Shown here piece after piece: positions 44,929-54,960 of a DNA stretch of 64,000 nucleotides. The position numbers and the translations under genes are program-made. Location of the stretch: assembly GCA_045039925.1 (NCBI GenBank), contig CP108400.1, positions 372,001 to 436,000 on the forward strand, written 5' to 3'. Every line of letters begins with the position of its first letter. Position 1 is the stretch's first letter. Origin of the DNA: Yinghuangia sp045039925. Its GTDB lineage: Bacteria; Actinomycetota; Actinomycetes; Streptomycetales; Streptomycetaceae. The notes beneath the pieces were generated by a model, which saw only the letters and a list, made by a program, of their open reading frames with translations, had not been told where the DNA came from and searched no databases.

Positions 44929-44954
44929 GGCGAGGAGCACATGTTCTCCTCGCC
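44929..44954 (-). terminator. Hairpin terminator after the GntR gene (first)
   Basis: Perfect 9-bp stem GGCGAGGAG/CTCCTCGCC (44929-44937/44946-44954) with an 8-nt loop, 46 bp past the GntR stop codon. Together with the next hairpin it should insulate the monooxygenase gene. Confidence 0.75.
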
Positions 44955-44999
44955 TTTGTGGTGCGGGCGGCGTTTGCCGCGCAACGCCGGGCGCGACCG

Positions 45000-45743
45000 T
45001 CAGTCGCGGTAGCGGAGCACGAACTTCATCCGGTCGCCGCGGCAGCGGCGGCGCACGTAGGCGGTCGGCCGCCCGTCCAGGTCGAGGCTCAGGCCCTCGC
45101 GGAGCAGGATCGGGCTGCCCGGCGGGATCGCCATGGCCGCCGCGTCGTCGGCGTCCGCGGCGGTGGCCCCGAAGGAGCGCCAGGCGTACACCAGGCCCGC
45201 TCCGTAGTTCTCGCGGAGCACGTCGTAGACACTGCGCTGCCCGTCCCACCGGTCGGCGAGGCCGGGGAAGCGCCGGTTCTCGACGTACGTGGAGCTGACC
45301 ACGCACGGCTCGCCGCCGACGTACAGCAGCGTCTCGATGCGGAGCATGCCCGCCCGGCGCAGTTCCAGGTGCCGGCGGGCCTCGGTGTCGTCCTCGGCGG
45401 TGATGCGCAGCAGTTCTTCCGCGGCCTCGATGCCCAGGGACGTGTAGGTGCGCTCGACGCCCTCCGCGGTGGCGTGCCGCGCGGGGTCGTCGACGGAGAT
45501 CTCGTACCGGAGGGCGGGCGGTGCGACGAACGTGCCCGCGCCGTGCCGGACGTGCAGCAGGCCGAGGCGCGTCAGGTCCTCGATCGCGCGGCGCACGGTG
45601 AGGCGGTGTGCGCCGTACTGCTCGCCGAGCGCGGTCTCGCTGGGCAGTTTGGCACCGGACGCCCACTCCCCTCGTCCGATCCGCTCGCGCAGATCGTCGG
45701 CTATGCGGCGGTACACGGGACCGGAGGAACTGCGCAGGGGCAT
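45000..45743 (-). CDS. phnF: GntR/HutC family regulator, PhnF-like
   Basis: 247-aa repressor. The winged helix-turn-helix GPVYRRIADDLRERIGRGEWASGAKLPSETALGEQYGAHRLTVRRAIEDLTRLGLL is followed by HVRHGAGTFV and a UTRA ligand-binding domain (about 90-245) ending GRPTAYVRRRCRGDRMKFVLRY. Divergence from a phnDCE-type transporter supports a PhnF-like identity, as in mycobacteria, where PhnF represses phnDCE. ATG 45743 follows AGGGTG. Confidence 0.85.
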   Translation of the reverse strand: MPLRSSSGPVYRRIADDLRERIGRGEWASGAKLPSETALGEQYGAHRLTVRRAIEDLTRLGLLHVRHGAGTFVAPPALRYEISVDDPARHATAEGVERTYTSLGIEAAEELLRITAEDDTEARRHLELRRAGMLRIETLLYVGGEPCVVSSTYVENRRFPGLADRWDGQRSVYDVLRENYGAGLVYAWRSFGATAADADDAAAMAIPPGSPILLREGLSLDLDGRPTAYVRRRCRGDRMKFVLRYRD

Positions 45744-45871
45744 GGCGATCACCCTACTGCGGCGGGGCGTGTGACGGACGTCGCGGTCGAGCCGGACAGT
45801 TGCTCATCTTTGATTGTTCAATCGTTAACTTTCTATGGGCTTGCAGGTCAGGGCGGGCATCCAGACTCCGG

Positions 45872-45893
45872 GTCGTCTAGTCGTATAGATGAC
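45872..45893. promoter_or_regulatory. Operator candidate for the PhnF-like regulator
   Basis: Dyad GTCGTCTA/TAGATGAC (45872-45879/45886-45893), 7 of 8 positions symmetric, 6-bp centre, just upstream of the phnD start at 45906. The GTATAGAT core resembles HutC-group sites (GT-N-TA-N-AC) and mycobacterial PhnF sites. It overlaps a TATAGA -10-like hexamer. Confidence 0.5.
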
Positions 45894-45905
45894 TTGGAGA
45901 GATCG

Positions 45906-46786
45906 GTGCGCAGAGACCCCCTTCCCCGGCGGCGTGCCGTCGCGGTCTTCGTGGCCGCCGCGGCGCTCGTGGTGTCCGGTTGTTCGTCCGACGACTCGGG
46001 CGGTGACTCCTCGACCCTGCGGATCGGCATGCCGCCCGGCGAGGACACCCCCGAGGCGCTCAAGCAGACGGAACTGCTCAAGCAGGCGTTCGCCGACGCG
46101 ACCGGCCGCAAGGTCGAGGTCAAGAAGGCCGCGGACTACCTCGGCGTCGTCGAGGCGCTGCGCGGCGGGCACATAGACGCCGCGCTGTTCAGCCCGTTCG
46201 CCACCATCATCGGCATGGAGTCGGCCCCGATCGAGCTCCTGCTGGCCGGAAAGGGCAGCCCCGCCCCGGCCTCGGTCATCGTCACCCCCGCCTCGTCCGG
46301 GATCACCTCGCTGGAGCAACTGCGCGGCAAGACCGTCACCTTGGTGGACCCGGCGTCGGCCACCGGCAACCTCATGCCGCGGCTCAAGCTCAAGGACGCC
46401 GGGCTGGAGGTGGACCGCGACTACAAGGTCGCGTACGCCGGGAGCCACGACGCGGTCGGCGCCGCGGTCGCGTCCGGCAAGATCGACGCCGGCGCCGTCA
46501 ACTACACGATGTACCAGGCGATGACGGCCAAGGGCGTCATCGACAAGGACAAGGTGCGGGTGCTCGCGGAGACCGCGCCGATGTCCATGGGCGCCACCAT
46601 CGTGGTCCGCAAGAACCTCAAGACCGAGCTCAAGACCGCCATCAAGGACAAGCTGCCGGGCGCCTGGACGACGAACCCCGACCTCGCCAAGTTCTTCGGC
46701 GCGACCCCCGTCCCGCCGTCGGAGTCCGACATCGCGGGCGCCCGCGCGGTGGTCGTCGGGCTCGGGATCAAACTGGAGAACGTCCG

Positions 46787-46790
<4 letters not shown>
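45906..46790 (+). CDS. phnD: Phosphonate/phosphate ABC transporter substrate-binding lipoprotein
   Basis: 294-aa periplasmic-type binding protein of the PhnD family (phosphonate, phosphite or phosphate). The signal ends in the lipobox VSGC (Cys26). Conserved blocks: LRIGMPPGEDTPEALKQTELL, DYLGVVEALRGGHIDAALFSPFATI, LRGKTVTLVDPASATGNLMPRLKLKDAGLEVDRDY, SHDAVGAAVASGKIDAGAVNY and VLAETAPMSMG. GTG 45906 follows GGAGAG. The stop overlaps phnC as ATGA. Confidence 0.9.
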
Positions 46791-47614
<824 letters not shown>

Positions 47615-47615
47615 C

Positions 47616-47675
47616 GAACCGCGTGACCAACCGCGTGACCAACCGCGTGACCAGCCACGTGACCAGCCGCACGGG
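47616..47675 (+). repeat. Five 12-bp tandem repeats at the phnC/phnE junction
   Basis: Units of 12 bp start at 47616, 47628, 47640, 47652 and 47664 and carry the pattern CCGCGTGAC (with CACGTGAC in one). The array starts one base after the phnC stop and encodes the D(E/Q)PR repeats of the PhnE N-terminus. It may be a slippage product or a binding array within the operon. Confidence 0.75.
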
Positions 47676-48648
47676 GAGCTGCGCAACGAGCCGCGTGGCG
47701 ACGTGCGCGAACAGACGGGCGGCGAAAGCCGGTTCACGCGTACGACGACCGGGCTCCTGAAGGGGTCTGCGACGGAGCCGGGTATCGCGCGGCCGGTGGC
47801 GGAGGCCGGCGCGCCCGGATCCGCCGACGAGCCGCCGCTGCCGCCCGAACTCCTGCGCCTCGCCTCTCCGTTGCGCCGCCCCTCGCCGGGCGCGTTCGCG
47901 GGGACCGCGGTGGTCGTGGCGGCGGTGTTCTGGTCGGCGCAGGGCGCGGACTTCAGCATCGAGGGCCTGGTCGAAGGCGTCCCCGACATCGCGTCCTTCC
48001 TCGGCCGCATGTGGCCGCCGGACTTCAGCCAGCTCGGCAAGATCGTGCGGCTGCTGCTGGAGACGCTGCAAATGGCGATCCTCGGCACCCTCCTGGGCGC
48101 GGTCGGTTCGCTGCTGCTGTCGTTCGCCGCGGCCCGCAACATCGCGCCGCGGCCGGTCTACCTCGCCAGCCGATTCCTGCTCAACGTGCTGCGCTCGGTG
48201 CCCGAACTGGTCTTCGCGCTGATGTTCGTCACCGCGGTCGGGCTCGGCCCGTTCGCGGGCATCCTGGCCCTCGCCATCGGCAGCCTCGGCGTGATGGCGA
48301 AGATCTTCGCGGAGGCCATCGAGGCCATCGACCCGGGGCCGGTGGAGGCCATGCGCGCGGTCGGCGCCGGGCGGGGCCAGACCGTCGTCTTCGGCATGCT
48401 GCCGCAGGCCATGCCGATGATCGTCTCCTACACGCTGATGCTGTGGGAGGGGAACGTCCGGCACGCCACCATCCTCGGGCTCGTCGGCGCGGGCGGCATC
48501 GGCCTCGAACTCACCCTGGCGATGCGGCTGTACGACTTCGGCCACCTGCTCGCCATCTCGATCTGCATCGTCGTCCTCGTCACCGCCATCGACCGGCTCA
48601 GCGCAGTCCTGCGCGCCCGCCTGTCCTGACCGATCCGGAGCGTCCCTC

Positions 48649-49380
48649 GTGACCGAACTCGACCTGCGCGCCGAACCGCTCGCCAACCTGCGCGACGTCG
48701 GCGGCCTGCCCGCCGCGGACGGCACCGCGGTCCGCCCCGGACTGCTCTTCCGCTCGGCCGGCCCGCACGGGCTGGACGCCGCGGCCGCCGCCGACGTCGC
48801 CGCGCGACTGGGGCTCGGCGTCGTCGTCGACCTCCGCAACCCCGACGAACGCGAGGCCACCCCGTGGCCCGTGCTGCCCGACGGGGTCGTCGTGCAGGTG
48901 CTGCCGCTGCTGCCGCCCGGCCCGATGCCGGTGTTCCCCGAAGCCTTCGGGGAAAAGGAGTTCGGCGCCTGGTACGCGGAACTCGCGAGCGGCGGCGCCG
49001 CGCAGCTGGCCCGGATCGTCCGCACGCTCGCCGACCCCGACTGCCCGCCCGCCCTCGTGCACTGCGCGGCCGGCAAGGACCGCACCGGAATCGTCGTGGC
49101 CTGCGTCCTCGACCTGCTCGGCGTCGCGCACGACGTGATCGCCGCCGACTACCACCGGACCGAGGACGCGATCGACGCCATCCTGGCGCTCCGACCGGTC
49201 GTTCCGTCCGACATCGTTCCGGAGAACCTGCCGCCGGTCGTCATGCGGGCCCCGGCGGGCGCGATGCTGGGCTGCCTCGCGACCGTGCGCGACCAGCACG
49301 GCGGATTCCGCGAGTTGCTGCTCCGGCAGGGCATGACGGCGGACGACATCACCCGCCTCAGGGCGCGCATGACGATGTGA
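48649..49380 (+). CDS. Tyrosine-phosphatase-like enzyme (IphP/PtpB type)
   Basis: 243-aa cysteine phosphatase: N-terminal NLRDVGGLPAADGTAVRPGLLFRSA is the usual IphP-type opening, VVVDLRNPDERE follows, and the P-loop HCAAGKDRTG (Cys near residue 139) is intact. It is the fourth gene of the phn operon, 19 bp after phnE; GTG 48649 follows GGAGCG. Location suggests it dephosphorylates an imported phospho-compound rather than signalling proteins, which is inference. Confidence 0.87.
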   Translation: MTELDLRAEPLANLRDVGGLPAADGTAVRPGLLFRSAGPHGLDAAAAADVAARLGLGVVVDLRNPDEREATPWPVLPDGVVVQVLPLLPPGPMPVFPEAFGEKEFGAWYAELASGGAAQLARIVRTLADPDCPPALVHCAAGKDRTGIVVACVLDLLGVAHDVIAADYHRTEDAIDAILALRPVVPSDIVPENLPPVVMRAPAGAMLGCLATVRDQHGGFRELLLRQGMTADDITRLRARMTM

Positions 49381-49508
49381 CGGTGCCCCGGGCCGAACAG
49401 TGGAGCCGGCTCCGCCGCGCGCGACATCATGGACTCGCCGCGCGGCGGACGACCGGTCGCCACCAGGGCGGCACGGGGACCCGCCCGGCTTCCACCGGGA
49501 GGCGCACG
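49381..49508. other. Gap after the phn operon
   Basis: 128 bp. GGGAGG at its right end serves the next start. No clear terminator hairpin seen. Confidence 0.3.
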
Positions 49509-50321
49509 ATGCAGGAGTTACCGGAGTCCGGTTCCTGGATGCGATACACCCGCTGCGTCGTCTGGCGGTTCAACTGGGCCGTGAAGGCACCGGCACACAC
49601 GGCGACGGCGACCGAGAAGATGGACCTGCTCCCCGGCCTGCTCCCGGGCTTCGCGACACCGGGCGCGTGGCGGCCCGTCCGCAGGCCGCGCGGCGGCGCG
49701 GAGCCCGGCGACAGCGGCTTCCCGGCCACGGAACTCCCGCTCGACCTGCTGGTGACGGCCTCCGACGGCGTGTCCGAAGCGGTCGTCACCGGCGGCGCCC
49801 GGCTGATCCTCGCCCCCGAACCGCGCGATCGGGACTGGCAGGGCATCACCCTGGAGGTCGCGCTCGACGCCGACCTGTACGCCCGGCGCACCAGCGTCGA
49901 AACGTCGTACGACAACGTCCTGGCCGACCTCAACGCGCCGCGGCTGGCGGCATTCCTCGCCCGGGTGCGGATCGCGACGGGGGCGGCCTTCGTGTCCACC
50001 GCCGCGCGTCCGGCGTACGCCGCGCAGGTCGCGGACTACGGCTTCCACCCGACCCGGATCCGGTTCTCCACCGCCGACGTGTTCGAGCTGGTCGACCGCG
50101 GGCGCGAGGTGCAGCTGAGCAACGAGCTCCGGGACATGCGCGTGTTCCAGCCCGTCACCAGCACCGTGGACGTCAGCAGGGCGCAGCACGGCCACTACCG
50201 GTTCATCGCCTACAACGTCTTCAACGACGGCAGCTGCACATCGACGAGATTCGACGAAACGCTCGATCGCCCGGCCGCGTACGAACGGGTGACCCGGCTG
50301 CTGACTGAGGGGTACACCTGA
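49509..50321 (+). CDS. Conserved-looking protein of unknown function
   Basis: 270 aa, soluble, no signal peptide. It contains WMRYTRCVVWRFNWAVKAP near the N-terminus, an alternating hydrophobic region LILAPEPRDRDWQGITLEVALDADLYARR, and DVFELVDRGREVQLSNELRDMRVFQPVTSTVDVSRAQHGHYRF. I recognise no domain. Coding support comes from GC bias and GGGAGG six bases before the ATG. It could be an accessory gene after the phn operon or independent. Confidence 0.6.
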   Translation: MQELPESGSWMRYTRCVVWRFNWAVKAPAHTATATEKMDLLPGLLPGFATPGAWRPVRRPRGGAEPGDSGFPATELPLDLLVTASDGVSEAVVTGGARLILAPEPRDRDWQGITLEVALDADLYARRTSVETSYDNVLADLNAPRLAAFLARVRIATGAAFVSTAARPAYAAQVADYGFHPTRIRFSTADVFELVDRGREVQLSNELRDMRVFQPVTSTVDVSRAQHGHYRFIAYNVFNDGSCTSTRFDETLDRPAAYERVTRLLTEGYT

Positions 50322-50459
50322 CCGGCGGCAGTCGGCCCTGCCCTGTACGGACCGCGCGAAGCGGCGGCGACGACGGGCGCGAAGACGGTAACCTGCACCC
50401 TGACCGGGTACGGCGATGCGACCGAGGCGAACGAGGCCGACGAGGAGGTGGGACCTGCG

Positions 50460-50519
50460 ATGCGTGGTGAACCTCCCAGTTCCACCGGAGCACCGGCGCC
50501 CCCGGCCTCCTGCGCGTAG
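50460..50519 (+). CDS. Proline-rich upstream ORF before corA (leader peptide candidate)
   Basis: 19 codons, MRGEPPSSTGAPAPPASCA, preceded by GAGGAGGTG, one of the strongest ribosome-binding sites in the window. It ends 84 bp before the corA start. Five prolines in 19 residues recall the Pro-rich MgtL leader, which senses Mg and proline in enterics before mgtA; homology is not claimed. A CGGCCG-rich stretch lies between it and corA. Confidence 0.5.
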   Translation: MRGEPPSSTGAPAPPASCA

Positions 50520-50603
50520 CCGTCTCCACGGCCGCCGGCCGCGAGGGCGCCGACACATGTGCGTCGACTCCCCGCCCGCCGCCAGCACCGTTCGGAGACT
50601 CCC

Positions 50604-51749
50604 GTGGCCGACCGCCGTCAGCGCGCCCTGCGCGCCCTCACCCCTCGTGGCCTCCGCCTTCCGGGCCCCCTCGCCGGTTCCGGCAACCGGGCCGCGAGCA
50701 GTCCGGCACCCGCCGCCCACAACGACGAGGCGTCCGTCATCGACGCCGCGGTGTACGCGGACGGCGTACGCGTGGCCTCGCCCGACACGCTGGCCGCCAC
50801 TTACCGCGGCCTGCGGGCCCGACCGGGGCGCATGGCGTGGATCGGCCTCTACCGTCCCGCCGAGCAGGAACTCTTCTCGCTCGCTGAGGAGTTCGGCCTG
50901 CACGAGCTGGCCGTCGAGGACGCCATCACGGCCCACCAGCGCCCGAAGCTGGAGCGCTACGGGAACACCCTGTTCGTGGTGCTGCGCGCCGCCCGGTACC
51001 TGGACGCCCCCGAGGAGGTCGACTTCGCGGAGCTCCACATCTTCACCGGCCCCGACTTCGTCATCACGGTGCGGCACGGCGGCGCCCCGGACCTGACCGC
51101 GGTGCGCAAGCGCATGGAGGCCGACCCGGAGCTGCTGCGCCGGGGCCCGGAGGCGGTGCTGTACGCCATCATCGACGCCGTCGTCGACGGCTTCGAGCCG
51201 GTGCTCGCGGGCCTGGACAACGACGTCGACGAGATCGAGACCGAGGTCTTCCGCGGCGACCCCGAGGTATCCCGGCGCATCTACGAACTGTCGCGCGAGG
51301 TCATCGAGTTCCAGCGCGCCACGCGCCCGCTGACCGGCATGCTCGACTCACTTGCCGCGGGCTTCGCGAAGTACGCGGTCGACCACGAGCTGCAGAGCTA
51401 CCTGCGCGACGTCGCCGACCACGTGACGCGGACGATCGAGCGCGTGGACGGCTACCGGCAGCTCCTCCCGGAGATCCTGACCGTCAACGCCACCCTGGTG
51501 GGGCAGCGGCAGAACGAGGAGATGCGCACGCTGACCGAGGCGAGCATCGCGCAGAACGAGGAGATCAAGAAGATCTCGTCCTGGGCGGCGATCCTGTTCG
51601 CCCCCACGCTGATCGGCACCGTGTACGGCATGAACTTCGACCACATGCCCGAACTCGGCTGGCGGTGGGGCTATCCCTTCGCGATCGCCCTGATGGCGAC
51701 CGTCTGCCTGACGCTCTACGCCGTCTTCAAGCGCCGCGACTGGCTCTAG
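50604..51749 (+). CDS. corA: CorA family magnesium/divalent cation channel
   Basis: 381-aa CorA-type transporter. The cytoplasmic alpha/beta domain (about 40-240) contains FGLHELAVEDAITAHQRPKLERYGNTLFVVLRAARY. A long stalk helix leads to two C-terminal spans, with the pore motif YGMNF near residue 340 between them, and the basic KRRDWL end. GTG 50604 has GGAG six bases upstream; GTG 50559 is an alternative. A short Pro-rich ORF precedes it. Confidence 0.93.
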   Translation: MADRRQRALRALTPRGLRLPGPLAGSGNRAASSPAPAAHNDEASVIDAAVYADGVRVASPDTLAATYRGLRARPGRMAWIGLYRPAEQELFSLAEEFGLHELAVEDAITAHQRPKLERYGNTLFVVLRAARYLDAPEEVDFAELHIFTGPDFVITVRHGGAPDLTAVRKRMEADPELLRRGPEAVLYAIIDAVVDGFEPVLAGLDNDVDEIETEVFRGDPEVSRRIYELSREVIEFQRATRPLTGMLDSLAAGFAKYAVDHELQSYLRDVADHVTRTIERVDGYRQLLPEILTVNATLVGQRQNEEMRTLTEASIAQNEEIKKISSWAAILFAPTLIGTVYGMNFDHMPELGWRWGYPFAIALMATVCLTLYAVFKRRDWL

Positions 51750-51767
51750 GCCGGTCTCCCGCCGCCC

Positions 51768-51804
51768 GGGCCAGGGGCTTCCCGCCAGGTCGCGTCCCTG
51801 GCCC
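51768..51804. terminator. Bidirectional terminator between corA and lysA
   Basis: Perfect 9-bp stem GGGCCAGGG/CCCTGGCCC (51768-51776/51796-51804) with a 19-nt loop, centred in the 63-bp gap between two convergent genes. Confidence 0.8.
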
Positions 51805-51812
51805 ACCCGCCG

Positions 51813-53195
51813 CTACGCCCCGGTGGATACCTGCGTCTCCCAAGGGACTTCGCGCGCCATCATGTCCGCTGGGGTCTCCCGGCGGAGCATGAGGCGGGCG
51901 CGGCCGTCGCGTACCGAGACCACGGGCGGGCGGCCGACGAGGTTGTAGTTGGACGACATGGACATCTGGTACGCGCCGGCGGCGGGGGCGGCGAGCAGGT
52001 CGCCGGGGCGGATGTCCTCGGGCAGCACGACGTCCGGGGCGAGCACGTCGCCCGCCTCGCAGAACCGGCCGACGACGGTGAAGGTGCGCGTGGCCGGGGA
52101 GCCTTCGCGTCCGACCAGCCGGAGCGTCGGGCGGGCGCCGTAGAGCGCGGGCCGCGGGTTGTCGTTCATGCCGCCGTCGACCGCGACGAAGGTGCGGGAG
52201 CCGGTGCGCTTGACGACCAGCACGCGGTACACGGCCACGCCCGCCGGACCGATCAGCGCGCGGCCGGGCTCGACGACGAGGCGGGGCACCGGAAGGCCGG
52301 TCTTCTCGCAGGCCCGTGCCAGGTGGCGGGTGACGTCTTCGGCGAACGCGCGCGGGTCCATGGTGTGTTCGCCCGGCCGGTACGCGATGCCGTGGCCGCC
52401 CCCGAGGTCCAGCTCGGGCAACGTCGCGCCGTGCCGGTCGCGGATGCGCGCCATCAGCGCGACCAGCCGCGGGACGGCGGCGAGGAAGGGCCGGACCGAG
52501 GTGATCTGGGAGCCGAGGTGGCAGTGCAGGCCGACCAGCCGCAGGCGGGGCTGGTCGAGGACGCGGGCTATGGCGTCCTCGGCGGCGCCGTGCTCGACCG
52601 ACAGGCCGAACTTCTGGTCCGTGGTGCCGGTCCGGATCGCCTTGTGGGCACCGGCTTCGATGCCCGGGATCACGCGCACCATGACGTCCTGGCGGTCGTA
52701 CGCCGGGACCAGGGCGGCCAGCCTGGTGATCTCGGCGGCGTTGTCCAGCACGATCCGGCCGACCCCGAGGCGCAGGGCGGCGCGCAGCTCGTCGGGGGTC
52801 TTGGCGTTGCCGTGCAGGATGATGCGCTGGGCGGGGAAGCCCGCGGCGACGGCGAGTTCGAGCTCGCCGTGCGAGCACACGTCGAGGTGCAGGCCCTCCT
52901 CGCGCACCCAGGACGCCACGGCGCGGGTCAGGAAGGCCTTCCCGGCGTAGGCGATGTCGGCGTGCGGCAGCGCCTCGCGGTAGGCGCGGCACCGGTTGCG
53001 GAACTCGCCCTCGTCCAGCACGTACAGCGGTGTGCCGAACCGTTCGGCGAGCGCCGCGAGTTCGATGCCCGCGACGGACACGTCGCCGTCGCCGTCGATT
53101 TGCCGGGCGCTTGCGGGCCAGACGACGTGCTCGGTGCCGAGGGCGGGCCGGGGCGCGGGCGCGGCGGCGGTAGGGGCGGTGATGAGGTCGGTCAT
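51813..53195 (-). CDS. lysA: Diaminopimelate decarboxylase
   Basis: 460-aa PLP-dependent group IV decarboxylase making L-lysine from meso-diaminopimelate. The PLP lysine is Lys86 in IAYAGKAFL; further motifs are HLDVCSHGELELA, VGLHCHLGSQI, ELDLGGGHGIAY, EPGRALIGPAGV, GRFCEAGD and the tyrosine in GAYQMSMSSNYN. Length fits LysA. ATG 53195 follows GGGGAG. It is not next to thr genes as in some Streptomyces, so it could be a second copy. A strong hairpin lies 80 bp upstream. Confidence 0.93.
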   Translation of the reverse strand: MTDLITAPTAAAPAPRPALGTEHVVWPASARQIDGDGDVSVAGIELAALAERFGTPLYVLDEGEFRNRCRAYREALPHADIAYAGKAFLTRAVASWVREEGLHLDVCSHGELELAVAAGFPAQRIILHGNAKTPDELRAALRLGVGRIVLDNAAEITRLAALVPAYDRQDVMVRVIPGIEAGAHKAIRTGTTDQKFGLSVEHGAAEDAIARVLDQPRLRLVGLHCHLGSQITSVRPFLAAVPRLVALMARIRDRHGATLPELDLGGGHGIAYRPGEHTMDPRAFAEDVTRHLARACEKTGLPVPRLVVEPGRALIGPAGVAVYRVLVVKRTGSRTFVAVDGGMNDNPRPALYGARPTLRLVGREGSPATRTFTVVGRFCEAGDVLAPDVVLPEDIRPGDLLAAPAAGAYQMSMSSNYNLVGRPPVVSVRDGRARLMLRRETPADMMAREVPWETQVSTGA

Positions 53196-53271
53196 GGTGT
53201 TCTCCCCAGATGCCTTGGCGGGTCGCCGTCGGACGCGTCGTCCGCGGTGTGGTGCGGCGGGTGGTCGCGGT

Positions 53272-53297
53272 GCGGGGGCCGGTGGCCCGGCCCCCGC
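53272..53297 (-). terminator. 11-bp GC hairpin between the ketosynthase and lysA
   Basis: Perfect 11-bp stem GCGGGGGCCGG/CCGGCCCCCGC (53272-53282/53287-53297) with a 4-nt loop. It may terminate the upstream ketosynthase transcript (stop 53484) or, if lysA transcription starts before it, be a lysA leader element. The surrounding gap 53196-53483 (288 bp) has no gene. Confidence 0.6.
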
Positions 53298-53483
53298 GGT
53301 CCGCCTCGTCCTGGACCCGTGCTCCGAACATAGGACGCATGTGTCCGTGTTCGGCCGACGTGTCCGGCTCTCTGCCGCCGTCTTGACCGACTCGGCCCGC
53401 ATCGTGACGCGATCTTGACAACTCCCCGGAGTCCGCCGCCGCCCGCCCGAGACGTACCCGGGGGCCGACGGGACACCGCCGCG

Positions 53484-54713
53484 CTACGCGGCCCGGGCGA
53501 ACACCAGTGCGGCGTTGTGGCCCCCGAACCCGAACGCGTTCGCCAGGGCCGCGTCCACCCGGGTGCGCCGCGGCGTCCCCCGGACGACGTCGAGCCTCAC
53601 CTCGGGGTCGAGCACGTCCAGGTTGCGGGTCGCCGGGACCACGCCGTCCCGGATCGCGAGGATCGCGGCGACGGCCCCGAAGGCACCGGCCGCACCGAAC
53701 ATGTGGCCGGTCGCCGACTTCGTCGCGGTGACCGCCGGGTGCAAGCCGACCGCCTCGCCGACGGACCGCGCCTCGACCAGGTCGCCCTTGGGCGTCGACG
53801 TCGCGTGCGCGGACACCAGGCCGACATCCTCCGGCGCGATGCCGGTCGAGACGCGCGCGGCGGCCAACGCCGCACGCATGGCCCGCACTTGCCCCTCCGG
53901 GTGTCCCGCGGTGATGTGGTACGCGTCGGCCGTGACGCCCGCCCCGGCCAGCACCGCGTGCCGGCGGGCCGCCCGAGCGGCGGCGAAGTCGGCCCGCTCC
54001 AGCACCACGACCGCGGCACCCTCGCCGATCACGAACCCGTCGCGCCCGACGTCGAACGGCCGCGACGCCTCCCTGGGCGCGTCGTTGCGCAGCGAGTGGG
54101 CCTTCGCCTGGGCGAACCCGGCCAGCGGCAGGGGATGCAGGCAGGCCTCGGCCCCGCCGGCCACCACGACGTCGGCGCGGCCGAGACGGATCAGGTCCAG
54201 GCCGTACGCGATGGCCTCCGCCCCGGACGCGCACGCGCTGACCGGGGTGTGCGCCCCCGCCCGCGCGCCGAGTTCGAGGCTCACCCACGCCGCGGGCCCG
54301 TTGGCCATGAGCATGGGCACGGTGTGCGGGGACACCCGCCGGGCGCCGTGGGCCTCCAGCACGTCGTCCTGGTCCAGCATGGTCACGGCGCCGCCGGTGC
54401 CGGTGCCGATCACCACGGCCAGTCGCTCCGGCTCCACCTCCGGCGCGCCCGCGTCCTCCCAGGCCTCACGCGCCGCGATCAGCGCGACCTGCTCGCAGCG
54501 GTCCAGCCTCCTGGCCTGCACGCGGTCCAGGACCTCGGCCGGATCGACCGCCAGTTGCCCGGCGATGCGCACCGGTGAGGCGGCGGCCCATTCCGCCTCG
54601 ATGGTCCGGATGCCCGACCGGCCGGCGATCAGGGCGGCCCACGACGACGCCACATCGCCGCCGAGGGGTGTCGTCGCGCCCAGTCCGGTCACCACCACGT
54701 CGTCCGTACGCAT
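53484..54713 (-). CDS. fabF: Beta-ketoacyl-ACP synthase II-type condensing enzyme
   Basis: 409-aa ketosynthase with the Cys-His-His set: nucleophile in PVSACASGAEAIAYG (about residue 162), SAHATSTPKGD, and TKSATGHMFGAAGAFG. The N-terminus VVVTGLGATTPLGGDVASSW and the C-terminal NAFGFGGHNAALVF are typical. It makes C-C bonds in fatty-acid or polyketide synthesis. ATG 54713 has AAGGAGG nine bases upstream. It stands alone without ACP or chain-length factor, so it is either a second FabF or a stand-alone synthase; essential housekeeping FabF normally sits with fabD-fabH-acpP. Confidence 0.9.
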   Translation of the reverse strand: MRTDDVVVTGLGATTPLGGDVASSWAALIAGRSGIRTIEAEWAAASPVRIAGQLAVDPAEVLDRVQARRLDRCEQVALIAAREAWEDAGAPEVEPERLAVVIGTGTGGAVTMLDQDDVLEAHGARRVSPHTVPMLMANGPAAWVSLELGARAGAHTPVSACASGAEAIAYGLDLIRLGRADVVVAGGAEACLHPLPLAGFAQAKAHSLRNDAPREASRPFDVGRDGFVIGEGAAVVVLERADFAAARAARRHAVLAGAGVTADAYHITAGHPEGQVRAMRAALAAARVSTGIAPEDVGLVSAHATSTPKGDLVEARSVGEAVGLHPAVTATKSATGHMFGAAGAFGAVAAILAIRDGVVPATRNLDVLDPEVRLDVVRGTPRRTRVDAALANAFGFGGHNAALVFARAA

Positions 54714-54960
54714 GCCGCATCCTCCTTGTGAGTTTTCGACAATCACGCACGCCCGTCCGACGGGCGCGGTGATCACCTCGAACTCACCCTGGCAGCGGTA
54801 ACACGGCCTTTCGGGTAGCGCGCGGCACGGAGTCCACGGTCGTGATTTTGTAGCTTTCCGCTATTCACCGACTGTCCCGGGCGAGCGGCCCGGCGTGCTG
54901 CGGCTCGCTGCCGCGGTGCCCCGGACGTGACGCGGCGGGCGCGGAGTCGTTGGCCCGGGC

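Larger units (their letters stand above)
44746..44999. other. Gap downstream of the GntR gene
   Basis: 254 bp holding the two hairpins listed separately and the likely promoter of the monooxygenase in its left part. No gene seen. Confidence 0.4.

Noticed and set aside
45844..45905. PhoP box upstream of phnD
   Set aside because: No 11-bp TCACCC-type repeats were visible there; the only clear element is the dyad suited to the GntR regulator.
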